Assembly (NCBI RefSeq): GCF_016464425.1
Contig: NZ_JADDKQ010000019.1
Coordinates: 110,427-174,426, forward strand
Length of the DNA stretch: 64,000 nt
Direction of reading: 5' to 3'
Origin: Actinotalea solisilvae
GTDB taxonomy: Bacteria > Actinomycetota > Actinomycetes > Actinomycetales > Cellulomonadaceae
Shown: one piece after another, positions 34,959 through 44,311 of the stretch
Numbering within the stretch: the first letter of the stretch is position 1
Layout of the letters: each line of letters begins with the position of its first letter
Notes under the pieces: generated by a model
Told to the model about the DNA's origin: nothing
Database searches by the model: none
The model's input: only the letters and a program-made list of their open reading frames with translations
Program-made: the position numbers and the translations under genes

Positions 34959-37208
34959 ATGTTCGTCGCACTCGGCCGACTCGCCCACGACCGACGACGG
35001 TGGGTGCTCGCCGTCGTCGCCCTGCTCACCGTGCTCGCGGCCGCCTACGGGCCCGGGGTCGCCGACGCCGTGCGCGGGGGCGGCTTCCAGGACCCGGACA
35101 GCGAGTCGGCGCGGGCGGCGGAGGTCGTCGAGGACGCGCTGACCCGGTCCCGGGCCGACGTCGTCGTGCTCTGGGAGCACCCCACGCTCGCCGCGCAGGA
35201 CCCGCTCGTCGCGGCCGAGGTCGCGGCGCTGGCCGACGCCCTGCCCGCCGACGCGGTCGAGTCCGTCGTCCACCCGTGGACACCCGGGCTCCCCGAGCCC
35301 GTCGCGGCGGGCCTCGTCGGCGCGGACGGCCGCACGGTCATGGCCGTCGTCACGCTCGCGGGCGCCGACGAGGACGCGCGCACCGCGTCCTTCGAGGCGG
35401 TCGAGGACGCGCTCGCGGCGCCAGGCCCGTGGACGACGCACCTGGCCGGGCCGGTCCCCGCCATGGCGGACCTCCAGCACCGCGCGGAGCAGGACATCGT
35501 CCGCGCCGAGATGCTCGCCATGCCCGTGCTCTTCGTGCTCATGGTGCTCATCTTCGGCAGCCTCACCGCGGCGCTGCTGCCCGTCGTCGTCGGGGTCGTC
35601 GCGATCCTCGGGGCGATGGGGCTGCTGCGGGTCCTCACGCTCGCGACCGACGTCTCGACCTTCGCGCTCAACGTCACGACGATCCTGGGCCTCGGCCTCG
35701 CGATCGACTACGCGCTGTTCATGGTGAGCCGGTTCCGCGAGGAGCTGGCGCGCGGCACCGAGGTCGACGCGGCCGTGCGCCGCACGGTCGCCACCGCGGG
35801 CCGGACCGTCGCGTTCTCGGGCCTCACCGTCCTCATCGCGTTCGCCGGCCTGCTCTTCTTCCCCCAGATGTTCCTGCGGTCGATGGGCCTGGGGGGCATG
35901 GCCGTCGTCCTGCTCGACATGGTGCTCGCGCTCACGCTGCTGCCGGCCCTGCTCGCGGTGCTCGGCCGACGCGTCGACGCCGGCCGCCTGCGCCTGCCGG
36001 CCGCGCTGCGCCGCACCCCCCGTCCGGCGGCCGACGGCGGCTGGGCCCGGCTCGCGCGCGGCGTGCTGCGGCGCCCGGGTGCCGTGGCCCTCGGCGCGAC
36101 GGCGCTGCTCGCCGTCGTCGCCCTGCCCGCGCTCGACCTCCGCGCCGGGACGAGCGACGTGCGGGACCTGCCCGCGTCCTCCGCGCCGCGCCTGGCCGCG
36201 GACGTGCTCGCCGCGCAGTTCCCCGACGCGGACCGCGTGGGGCTGGACGTCGTCGTGCGGGGCGACGTCGACGACGCCGCGCTCGCGCAGTGGGTCGGAA
36301 CGCTCGAGGACGTGCCCGGCGTCACGTCGGCGGCGGTCGAGGGGCAGGGCGAGTCCGGTGGGACCGCGGCGACCGTCGTCGCGGTGACCACGGACGGCAC
36401 CGTCGACTCCCCCGCGACGCAGGACCTCGTGGCGGCCGTGCGCGACCTCGCGCCGCCCGCCGGGGCCGACGAGGTGCTCGTGGGCGGCCAGCCGGCCGTG
36501 ACCGTCGACTCGGTCGCCGCGATCGCGCGGACCCTGCCCGCCACGATCGGGTTCGTCGCCGGCGTGACGCTCGTCCTGCTGTTCCTCGCGCTGGGCTCGG
36601 TGCTGCTCCCGCTCAAGGCGGTCCTCATGAACGTGCTGTCGCTCGGGGCGACCGTCGGCGCGGTCGTGTGGGCGTTCGACCAGGGCAACCTCGCCGGTCT
36701 GCTGGGGTTCACCGAGACGGGCCGGCTCGACCCGAGCAACCTCGTCCTCATCGGGGTCATCGCGTTCGGCCTCGCCATGGACTACGAGCTGTTCCTCCTC
36801 AGCCGGGTGCGGGAGGAGCACCTGCGCGGCGCCGACCCCTCGGCCGCGATCGCCGCGGGCCTGCAGCGCTCGGGCCGGACGATCACGAGCGCCGCGCTGC
36901 TGCTCGTCGTCGTGCTCGCCGCGATGGCGACGAGCGGGATCACGTTCCTCCAGCTCATCGGGCTGGGGCTCGCCTTCGCCGTCGCGGTCGACGCGACCGT
37001 CGTCCGCGCGCTGCTGGTCCCCGCGACCGTGCGGCTCCTGGGGCGTGCGGCGTGGTGGCTGCCCGCACCCCTCGCCCGCCTGCACCGCGCCGCCGGCCTC
37101 GGCGAGGGTGAGGCGCCCGCGGCGGCCGCGGCCGGGCGGCGACCGGCGGGCGACGCCGGCCCCGCGGCCCCGGGCCGCGTGCCCGTGCTGGCCGGCGGGG
37201 CGGGCTGA
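34959..37208 (+). CDS. MMPL/RND-family membrane transporter
   Basis: 749 residues, 12 predicted membrane helices in two halves: helix 1 at about 14-34, an extracytoplasmic domain, helices 2-6 (about 180-330), a cytoplasmic stretch, then a repeat of the same order with helices 7-12 (from about 370; cluster 525-690). The RND Asp-containing helices read GLGLAIDYALFMVSRFREE and GVIAFGLAMDYELFLLSRVREEH, the expected proton-relay positions. It likely exports a lipid or drug-like compound. ACGGAGG precedes the ATG. The C-terminal 40 residues are low-complexity (AAAAAGRRPAGDAGPAAPG), and the DNA there is repeated just downstream. Confidence 0.9.
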   Translation: MFVALGRLAHDRRRWVLAVVALLTVLAAAYGPGVADAVRGGGFQDPDSESARAAEVVEDALTRSRADVVVLWEHPTLAAQDPLVAAEVAALADALPADAVESVVHPWTPGLPEPVAAGLVGADGRTVMAVVTLAGADEDARTASFEAVEDALAAPGPWTTHLAGPVPAMADLQHRAEQDIVRAEMLAMPVLFVLMVLIFGSLTAALLPVVVGVVAILGAMGLLRVLTLATDVSTFALNVTTILGLGLAIDYALFMVSRFREELARGTEVDAAVRRTVATAGRTVAFSGLTVLIAFAGLLFFPQMFLRSMGLGGMAVVLLDMVLALTLLPALLAVLGRRVDAGRLRLPAALRRTPRPAADGGWARLARGVLRRPGAVALGATALLAVVALPALDLRAGTSDVRDLPASSAPRLAADVLAAQFPDADRVGLDVVVRGDVDDAALAQWVGTLEDVPGVTSAAVEGQGESGGTAATVVAVTTDGTVDSPATQDLVAAVRDLAPPAGADEVLVGGQPAVTVDSVAAIARTLPATIGFVAGVTLVLLFLALGSVLLPLKAVLMNVLSLGATVGAVVWAFDQGNLAGLLGFTETGRLDPSNLVLIGVIAFGLAMDYELFLLSRVREEHLRGADPSAAIAAGLQRSGRTITSAALLLVVVLAAMATSGITFLQLIGLGLAFAVAVDATVVRALLVPATVRLLGRAAWWLPAPLARLHRAAGLGEGEAPAAAAAGRRPAGDAGPAAPGRVPVLAGGAG

Positions 37209-37267
37209 CGGGGGCGCGCCGACACGCTGGTCCCGGACGCGGGACCGTGCTGGCCGGCGGGGCGGGC
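37183..37267 (+). repeat. 23-bp direct repeat spanning the MMPL 3' end
   Basis: The 23 bases at 37183-37205 (CCGTGCTGGCC...CGGGC) recur exactly at 37245-37267, 62 bases later. The first copy encodes the last residues of the MMPL protein, the second lies in the intergenic region. Confidence 0.7.
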
Positions 37268-37515
37268 CGGCGCGGGGCGCGCACGGGACGTGCGGCGCAC
37301 GTGACGGAAGTGGCCGCCGGGGGGGGGGGGGGCGACCCCCCCCCCCCGCGGGCGGGCCCCGCCCCGGCGCCGCCCCACCCCGCCGCCCGGGGCTCGCCGC
37401 GCGGCCCGGGTCGGGTCGGGCGAGACCCCCGGCCGCGGGAGTGGCGCGGCGCGGGAGTGCGCGGGCGCGCGGACAGGGCCGGGATCGCGCGCGGGCGGCG
37501 GGTAGCCTCGGGCCC
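37209..37515. other. 307-bp intergenic region, extremely GC-rich
   Basis: No gene is supported here. It contains the second copy of the 23-bp repeat, a G14/C12 homopolymer hairpin (37319-37347), several GGGTCGGGTCGGGC-type runs and, at 37503-37508, the -10-like TAGCCT that serves purU. No AT-rich promoter for anything else is visible. Confidence 0.6.
37319..37347. repeat. G14-CGA-C12 homopolymer inverted repeat
   Basis: Fourteen G (37319-37332), the triplet CGA, then twelve C (37336-37347). As RNA it would form a near-perfect GC hairpin with a 3-base loop and could act as a terminator for the MMPL transcript; as DNA it can slip or form G-quadruplex. Its exact length may be a sequencing estimate. 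Confidence 0.75.
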
Positions 37516-38388
<873 letters not shown>

Positions 38389-38394
38389 CCGCAC

Positions 38395-38466
38395 GCCGAG
38401 GTCGACACCTCGCGCCGAGGTCGACACCCGCAGGTGTCGACCTCGGCGGCAGATGTCGACCTCGGC
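38395..38466. repeat. Four-copy palindromic repeat cluster, likely terminator
   Basis: GCCGAGGTCGACACC occurs at 38395-38409 and 38414-38428 on the plus strand and inverted at 38433-38447, with a 13-base inverted match at 38454-38466. The two inner copies form a perfect 16-bp hairpin (38413-38428 / 38433-38448, 4-base loop) between convergent purU and sugar-permease genes, so it can end both transcripts. A further identical copy is at 30457. Confidence 0.8.
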
Positions 38467-38508
38467 GGGGACCCGGCGCGGGACGCCCGGGTGGGCTCAG
38501 CGCGGGGG

Positions 38509-39750
38509 TCAGTGCGGGGTGGCCACGCGCCGGCGGGACAGCGCGTCGATCGTCACCGCGAGCGCGAGCACGACGCCCGTGACGATGTAGCGGATGGACG
38601 CGTCGAGGTTGAGCAGCGTCAGCCCGCTCGAGATCGAGTGGATGACGAACGCGCCGAGCACCGCGGACCACGCGCTCCCCCGGCCGCCGAAGAGGCTCGT
38701 GCCGCCGATCACCGCTGCGGCGATCGCCGTGAGGTTGGTGTCCGAGCCGCCCGTCCCCTGGTTGGCCGCCGCGAGGCGCCCCGCCGACAGGACGCCGCCG
38801 AGCGCGGCGAGCGCGGTGCACGCCATGAACACCGACATGTAGACGCGTCGCACCGCGAACCCCGCCCGGCGCGCGGACTCGACGTTGCTGCCCACCGCCC
38901 GCACGGACCGCCCCCAGCGCGTGCGGCGCAGCAGCAGGTCGGTGGCGCCGACCAGCGCGACGAAGACCGCGAACATGGCCCCGACGCCGCGGTTCTGGTT
39001 GAGGTACCAGGTGACCAGCAGGAGCCCGCCGCCGAGCAGCGCGGTCGGCACGAGGACCGCGGCGAGGCCGGGTGCTGGCAGCTCCGCGGCGATCCGTCGG
39101 TGGCGACCGACCCACCGCGCGACGCCGAACGCGACGGTGACCACGACGACGAGCGCGTACGCCGTCGCCGGCGCGAGGAAGACCTGCTGGCTGAACCGGA
39201 CGAGCCAGGACTCGTAGGGCAGGTTGATGGACCCGGTCGCGCCGAGCACGCGCACCTGGAGGCCCACGCACACGAGCAGGCCCGCGAGCGTGATGACGAA
39301 GCTCGGCACCCCCAGGCGGGTGAACAGCCACCCGTAGCCCGCCCCGACCGCGGCGCCCAGGGCGACCGCGGCGAGCACCGCGGACCACAGCGGCCAGCCC
39401 TCCTGCACGAACCCGACGGCCACGACGGCGGCCGCGAGCCCGCTGACCGCCCCCACCGACAGGTCGATCTGCCCGACGAGGAGCACGAGGACGACGCCGA
39501 GGGTGATGACGCCGGTGACCGCCGACTGGAGCGTGAGGTTGACGAGGTTGTCGCTCGACAGGAAGTTGCCGTTGAACGCCTGGAAGACGAGCGCCAGCAC
39601 GACGAGGGCGCCGACGACGGGCAGCGAGCCCAGCTCGCGCTCGCGCCACGGACCGGGCCACCACGAGCGCGACTCCCCGAGCCCGGCCGGGCCCCGCACC
39701 GGGTCGAGCCCGCGCTCGGCGCCGATCGCGCCCGTCGCTCGCGTGGTCAT
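38509..39750 (-). CDS. XylH/RbsC-type sugar ABC permease
   Basis: 413 residues with 10 or more membrane helices, BPD_transp_2 family. Hallmarks: VLLVGQIDLSVGAVSGLAAA near residue 90 and the C-terminal AAVIGGTSLFGGRGSAWSAVLGAFV. The length and the inserted loop after helix 6 fit XylH rather than the shorter RbsC. ATG at 39750 with AGGAGG upstream and a 4-base overlap with the ATPase gene. Last gene of a ROK-SBP-ATPase-permease operon. Confidence 0.88.
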   Translation of the reverse strand: MTTRATGAIGAERGLDPVRGPAGLGESRSWWPGPWRERELGSLPVVGALVVLALVFQAFNGNFLSSDNLVNLTLQSAVTGVITLGVVLVLLVGQIDLSVGAVSGLAAAVVAVGFVQEGWPLWSAVLAAVALGAAVGAGYGWLFTRLGVPSFVITLAGLLVCVGLQVRVLGATGSINLPYESWLVRFSQQVFLAPATAYALVVVVTVAFGVARWVGRHRRIAAELPAPGLAAVLVPTALLGGGLLLVTWYLNQNRGVGAMFAVFVALVGATDLLLRRTRWGRSVRAVGSNVESARRAGFAVRRVYMSVFMACTALAALGGVLSAGRLAAANQGTGGSDTNLTAIAAAVIGGTSLFGGRGSAWSAVLGAFVIHSISSGLTLLNLDASIRYIVTGVVLALAVTIDALSRRRVATPH

Positions 39751-40559
39751 GCGTCCTCCTGACGGCCGCGCGGTCGGCGCACCGGGCTCGCGCCCGTGAT
39801 CGCGGCGATGATCTCCTCGTACGACGTGCGGTCGGCGTCGAAGTCGCCGTTGAGCCGCCCGCGGCGCAGGACGACGACGCGGTCCGCGACCGCCTGCACG
39901 TCCGGCATGGTGTGGCTCACGAGCACGACGCCGTACCCCCGGTCGCGCACGCGCTCGACGAGGCGCAGCACCTCGGCCGTCTGCGTGACGCCCAGCGCCG
40001 CCGTCGGCTCGTCGAGGACGAGCACGCGCGGCTCGCCGAGCAGCGCGCGGGCGATGGCGACCGCCTGCCGCTGCCCGCCCGAGAGCTCCCGCACCGGCAT
40101 GCGCACCGACGGGACGCGCGCGGCGAGCTGCGCGAGCAGGCGCCACGCCTCGCGCTCCATGGCGACCTCGTCGAGCACCGGCCCGCGCCGCAGCTCCTGG
40201 CCGAGGAACAGGTTCTCGACGACGTCGAGGTCCTCGCACAGGGCGAGGTCCTGGAACACGGTCGCGATGCCGAGCTGGCGCGCGACGCCCGGCGAGCGCA
40301 GCTCGGTCTCGCGGCCCTCGACGACGACCTCGCCGGCGTCCGGGACGAGCACGCCCGACATGACGTTGACCAGCGTCGACTTGCCGGCGCCGTTGTCCCC
40401 GACGACGGCCACGACCTCGCGCGCGTGCACGTCGAGGTCGACGTCGACGAGCGCGCGCACGGCGCCGTAGCTGTGGGACACCCCGCGCAGCGAGATCACC
40501 GGCTCGTCGCCGGACGTCACGGGCAGGTCGGCGGGCAGGCCCGCGGCGTCGGCGCTCAC
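39747..40559 (-). CDS. Sugar ABC transporter ATPase (single nucleotide-binding domain)
   Basis: 270 residues. Walker A GDNGAGKST near residue 58, Q-loop FQDLAL, signature LSGGQRQAVAIARAL, Walker B VLVLDEPTAALG, H-loop VSHT. XylG/RbsA proteins usually carry two such domains in about 500 residues; here there is one, as in several actinobacterial xylose-type systems, so the active unit would be a homodimer. GTG start overlaps the binding-protein stop (GTGA). Confidence 0.9.
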   Translation of the reverse strand: MSADAAGLPADLPVTSGDEPVISLRGVSHSYGAVRALVDVDLDVHAREVVAVVGDNGAGKSTLVNVMSGVLVPDAGEVVVEGRETELRSPGVARQLGIATVFQDLALCEDLDVVENLFLGQELRRGPVLDEVAMEREAWRLLAQLAARVPSVRMPVRELSGGQRQAVAIARALLGEPRVLVLDEPTAALGVTQTAEVLRLVERVRDRGYGVVLVSHTMPDVQAVADRVVVLRRGRLNGDFDADRTSYEEIIAAITGASPVRRPRGRQEDA

Positions 40560-41638
40560 GAGCCCTCCCCGATCAGCCCGAGGTCCCGGCAGGCCTGGGT
40601 GTAGGGCTCCACGCAGATCTCCTCCGTGCTGTGCACGCCGCCTCTGACGATCACGCTGTCCACCTGCTCCCGGGTCACGGCCACGGGTGCGAGCAGCACC
40701 GACGGCACCCCCTCGACGTGCGCGACGGCGGCCGGCGTCTCGCCGCGGCTCAGCCGCACCGCGAGCTCGGCGGCCGTGCGCGCCTGCTGGCTGATCGCCT
40801 TGTAGACGGTCATGTACTGGTCGCCGGCGACGATCCGCTGGATCGCCGCGAGCTCGGCGTCCTGACCGGTCACGGGCGGCACGGGCTCCATGCCGGCCGC
40901 GCGCATCGCCGAGATCGCCCCGCCCGCGGTGCCGTCGTTCGCCGCGTAGACGCCGACCACGCGCCCCGCGTACTGCGTGAGCTGGCCCTGGACCCACTCC
41001 TGGGCCTTGTCGGGGCTCCAGTCCGGGGTGTCGTACTCCGCGAGCACGGTGAGGCCGGAGTCGGCGAGCGCCCGGGCGAGCCCGGCCTTGAGGCCGGCGA
41101 CGTTGGGGTCCGTGCTCGCCCCGTGGACGAGCAGCACGCCCTGCCCCGGCTCGGTCGGCCCGACGGCGGCGACGAGCGCCTCGCCCTGGAGCTGGCCGAC
41201 GCGCGCCGCGTCGTAGGCGACGAAGTAGTCGAGGGGCGCGTCCGCGACGAACCGGTCGTAGGCGATGACCGCGACCCCGCGCTCGGCCGCCGCGGCGACG
41301 ATGCTCTGCGCGGCCGAGCTGTCGACCGCGTCCAGCACGAGGACGTCGGCGCCCTGGGTCAGCGCGGACTCGGCCTGCTGCTGCTGGCGCGCCGCGTCCT
41401 GGCTGGCGTTGGCGTAGAGCACGGCGCAGTCCTCGCAGCGCTCGCCGACCACCTGCTCGAACACCGGGCGGTCGATGCTCTCGTACCGCGTCGTCTTCGA
41501 CTCGGGCAGCAGGAGCGCGATCGTCACGCTGCCCCCGGGCGACGGCGCCGAGGCCCCGGGCTCGACCGTGCACCCCGCGAGCGCGAGCGCCGCGAGCGCG
41601 AGGCCGGCCGCGGCGCGCGCGACCGCCGGCGCCCTCAC
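40556..41638 (-). CDS. XylF-like sugar-binding lipoprotein
   Basis: 360 residues. Lipoprotein signal with lipobox LAGC (Cys about 23), then a periplasmic-binding-protein fold of the XylF/RbsB class: VTIALLLPESKTTRYESIDRPVF, QQQAESALTQGADVLVLDAVDS, GVAVIAYDRFVADAPLDYFVAYD, and GVYAANDGTAGGAISAM. The YDR and the AND segments are those of D-xylose-binding homologues; xylose is the best guess but not proven. GTG start overlaps the ROK gene stop. Two cysteines (CEDC) near residue 68 may form a disulfide. Confidence 0.87.
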   Translation of the reverse strand: MRAPAVARAAAGLALAALALAGCTVEPGASAPSPGGSVTIALLLPESKTTRYESIDRPVFEQVVGERCEDCAVLYANASQDAARQQQQAESALTQGADVLVLDAVDSSAAQSIVAAAAERGVAVIAYDRFVADAPLDYFVAYDAARVGQLQGEALVAAVGPTEPGQGVLLVHGASTDPNVAGLKAGLARALADSGLTVLAEYDTPDWSPDKAQEWVQGQLTQYAGRVVGVYAANDGTAGGAISAMRAAGMEPVPPVTGQDAELAAIQRIVAGDQYMTVYKAISQQARTAAELAVRLSRGETPAAVAHVEGVPSVLLAPVAVTREQVDSVIVRGGVHSTEEICVEPYTQACRDLGLIGEGS

Positions 41639-42819
41639 CGGGCACCCGCCGTGGCGGGTGCGGCGACCTGGGCGGCGTCGACCGCGAGCGCGAGCGCGCC
41701 GCGCACCTCGGCCTGGTCCCCGAGCGCGGACGCGACGACCTCGACCGGACCCGCCGTCGTCTCCACCGCGCGCTCGACCACCGCGCGACGCAGCGGTCCG
41801 AGGAAGATCTCGCCCGCCTGCGCCAGCTCGCCGCCCACGACCACCACCTCCGGGTCCACCAGCGTGCAGACGACCGCCATCGCGGTGCCGAGGCGGTGCC
41901 CGACGTCGGCCACGACCGCCGTGCAGGCCGCGTCGCCCTCGCGCGCACGCACGACGAGGTCGCGCAGCGCGAGGTGGTGCCGGTCGCCGAGCCGCCGCAC
42001 CACCGCGGTCGAGCCCACCACGCCCTCGAGGCAGCCGCTGTTGCCGCAGCGGCACGGCTCGCCGCCCTCGTCCACGACGACGTGGCCCAGCTCGCCCGCG
42101 GCGCCCGCGCGGCCGTGGAGAACGCGCCCGTCGAGCACGAGGCCCAGGCCCACGCCGTACGACGAGCGCACGTAGGCGACGTGCCGCCGGCCGCGCGCGG
42201 CGCCGAGCCGCGTCTCCGCGAGCGCGCCGAGGTTGGCGTCGTTGTCGACCTGCACGGGCACCCCGAGCCGCCGGCCGAGGACGTCGGGCACGTCCACGTC
42301 GTCCCAGCCGCGCAGGATGCCGACGCCGGAGACGCGCCCGGTGCGCACGTCGACGGGCGCCGGCACGCCGACGCCGATCGCGAGGACCTCGCCCAGGGTC
42401 GCGCCCAGGGAGTCCACCATCTCCTCGACGAGCAGCGCCGCGCGGTCCAGCCCGCTGTCGGCGCGGTGCTCGGGGGGCAGCGGCAGGCGCTGCTCGGCGA
42501 GGACGCGCTGGGTCACGTCGCCGAGGGCGACGCGCATCGACCGCTCGCCGAAGTGGACGCCCGCGATGACGCCGAGGTTGCGGGCGAGCGTGACGAGCTG
42601 TGCGCGGCGGCCGCTGCGCGAGGTCGGCGTCGTGCTGAGCACGCCCGCGTGGGTGAGCTCCTTGACGATGTTCGAGATCGTGGCCGCCGACAGCCCGGTG
42701 AGGGCGGCGAGCTCGACCTGCGTGATGGAGCCGCGCTGCTGGACCGCGGTGACGATGCGGGCGCGGTTGGCCTCCCTCAGGGAGGTCTGGGAGCCTGGCG
42801 GCACCCGCTCGTTGGCCAC
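41635..42819 (-). CDS. ROK-family transcriptional repressor of the sugar ABC operon
   Basis: 394 residues. MarR-like winged HTH (about 20-70, NRARIVTAVQQRGSITQVELAALTGLSAATISNIVKEL in two helices) and a ROK domain with GVGVPAPVDVRTG, GELGHVVVDEGG and the zinc motif CRCGNSGCLE. It is a XylR/NagC-type repressor and heads the operon, so it is presumably autoregulated with the transporter. GTG at 42819 lies 5 bases after TATCCT (42830-42825); the frame stays open upstream but that sequence is divergent regulatory DNA. Confidence 0.9.
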   Translation of the reverse strand: MANERVPPGSQTSLREANRARIVTAVQQRGSITQVELAALTGLSAATISNIVKELTHAGVLSTTPTSRSGRRAQLVTLARNLGVIAGVHFGERSMRVALGDVTQRVLAEQRLPLPPEHRADSGLDRAALLVEEMVDSLGATLGEVLAIGVGVPAPVDVRTGRVSGVGILRGWDDVDVPDVLGRRLGVPVQVDNDANLGALAETRLGAARGRRHVAYVRSSYGVGLGLVLDGRVLHGRAGAAGELGHVVVDEGGEPCRCGNSGCLEGVVGSTAVVRRLGDRHHLALRDLVVRAREGDAACTAVVADVGHRLGTAMAVVCTLVDPEVVVVGGELAQAGEIFLGPLRRAVVERAVETTAGPVEVVASALGDQAEVRGALALAVDAAQVAAPATAGAR

Positions 42820-42979
42820 GCCCGAGGATACCGTGGCCGCGCGCACCGCCGGTGCAGCCGGACGGGTCACCGCGAGCCCGGCCCGGACGCCGAGATGTCC
42901 CCTGACCTGCGGCGACGGCGCGGCGGACCGGGGCGTGGCGGGGCGGTCGACGGCGTTCGCCGGCGCGGCGTGCGCGTGT

Positions 42980-43008
42980 TTGACTACCCCCGGCCCGCAC
43001 AGTTGGAT
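42980..43008 (+). promoter_or_regulatory. Promoter of the orphan solute-binding protein gene
   Basis: TTGACT (42980-42985) and TTGGAT (43003-43008) are 17 bases apart; the start would fall near 43015, giving a 20-odd-base leader with GAGGAG before the ATG. Unlike its neighbours this gene is not leaderless. Confidence 0.6.
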
Positions 43009-43036
43009 GGCGCAGGCCCGCACGCGAGGAGTGGCG

Positions 43037-44308
43037 ATGAGGACGGTCCGCAGGAGGCTCGTCCCCGCGTGCGTCCTGCTCGTCGCGACCACCGCCCTGG
43101 CCGCGTGCTCCGGTGGCTCCGCGGACCAGCAGGCGCCGTCGGGCGAGCGCGTCGAGGTCTACACGTGGTGGGCCAGCGGCTCGGAGAAGCTCGGGCTCGA
43201 CGCCCTCGTCGCGGTGTTCGAGGAGCAGCACCCCGACGTCGCGTTCGTGGACGCGGGCGTGGCCGGCGGCGCGGGCTCGGCCGCCAAGGACCTGCTCGAC
43301 TCCCGGCTCGCCGCGGGCGACCCGCCCGACACCTTCCAGGCGCACGCGGGCGCCGAGCTCGCCGACTACGTCGCCGCCGGCAGGCTGGCGGACCTCTCCG
43401 ACCTCGTGGACGACGAGGACCTGGGCGACGCCTTCCCCCCGGGCGTCCTCGACCGCCTGAGCGTGGACGGCCGCGTGTACGCGATCCCGTCGAACATCCA
43501 CCGCGCGAACGTCGTCTGGGCCAACCCCGACGTGCTCGAGGCGGCCGGCCTCGACCCCGCCGCGACGTACGCGTCGGTCGACGAGTGGCTCGTCGCTCTC
43601 GAGGCCGTCGAGGCGTCGGGGCGCACGCCCCTCGCGCTGGCCACGACGTGGACCCAGGTGCACCTGCTCGAGACGGTGCTGCTCGCCGGCCTCGGCCCGC
43701 AGGCGTACACCGGGCTGTGGGACGGGACGACCGACTGGTCGGGACCCGAGGTCGGCGCGGCGCTCGAGGACTTCCGCGACCTGCTCGCGTACACCAACGC
43801 CGACCGGGACGGGCTCGACTGGCCCGACGCGACCCAGCGCGTCGTCGACGGCGAGGCCGCCTTCAACGTCATGGGCGACTGGGCGGTCCCCGCGTTCGAG
43901 AACGCGGGGCTCGAGCCCGGGCGCGACGTCGTCCACTTCCCGGTCCCGGGCACGGCGGGCGTGTTCGACTTCCTCGCCGACGCGTTCACGCTCCCCGTCG
44001 GGGCGGGGAACCCCGACGGCGCGCGTGCGTGGCTGGCGACCGTCGCGTCGCTCGACGCGCAGACCGCCCTGAGCGCCGAGAAGGGCTCGATCCCGGCCCG
44101 GACCGACGTCGACCCGGCCGACCTCGACAGCTACCAGCGCTCGGCCCTGGCCTCGTTCGAGCAGGACGTCGTCGTGCCGTCGCTCGCCCACGGGGCCGCG
44201 GCGCCGGCCGCAACGCTCACCGCCGTGACGGCGGCGGTCGCGCGCTTCACGTCCGGCGCCACGGACCTCACGACGTTCCAGGCCGAGCTGGCCGACGCGG
44301 CCGGCTGA
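43037..44308 (+). CDS. Extracellular solute-binding lipoprotein (family 1), orphan
   Basis: 423 residues. Lipoprotein signal with lipobox LAAC (Cys23). Mature part is a MalE/UgpB-type fold: VEVYTWWASGSEKLGLDALVAVFEEQHPDV, DPPDTFQAHAGAELADYVAAG, VYAIPSNIHRANVVWANPDV, FNVMGDWAVPAF. Related to oligosaccharide-binding proteins. There is no permease or ATPase gene of the MalFG/MsmK type next to it: upstream is the divergent ROK operon of a different ABC class and downstream a convergent gene. Ends 3 bases before that gene's stop. Confidence 0.87.
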   Translation: MRTVRRRLVPACVLLVATTALAACSGGSADQQAPSGERVEVYTWWASGSEKLGLDALVAVFEEQHPDVAFVDAGVAGGAGSAAKDLLDSRLAAGDPPDTFQAHAGAELADYVAAGRLADLSDLVDDEDLGDAFPPGVLDRLSVDGRVYAIPSNIHRANVVWANPDVLEAAGLDPAATYASVDEWLVALEAVEASGRTPLALATTWTQVHLLETVLLAGLGPQAYTGLWDGTTDWSGPEVGAALEDFRDLLAYTNADRDGLDWPDATQRVVDGEAAFNVMGDWAVPAFENAGLEPGRDVVHFPVPGTAGVFDFLADAFTLPVGAGNPDGARAWLATVASLDAQTALSAEKGSIPARTDVDPADLDSYQRSALASFEQDVVVPSLAHGAAAPAATLTAVTAAVARFTSGATDLTTFQAELADAAG

Positions 44309-44311
44309 CCG

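Noticed and set aside
34959..37208. MMPL protein as a mycobacterial-type MmpL3 mycolate exporter
   Set aside because: It lacks the long MmpL3 C-terminal domain, is only 749 residues and is paired with a TetR repressor, which fits a general RND-like exporter.
38395..38466. Four short repeats resembling a mini CRISPR or replication iterons
   Set aside because: Copies alternate in orientation with 4-5-base gaps, no spacers of constant length, no cas, rep or dnaA genes nearby; a hairpin terminator/REP-like element fits better.
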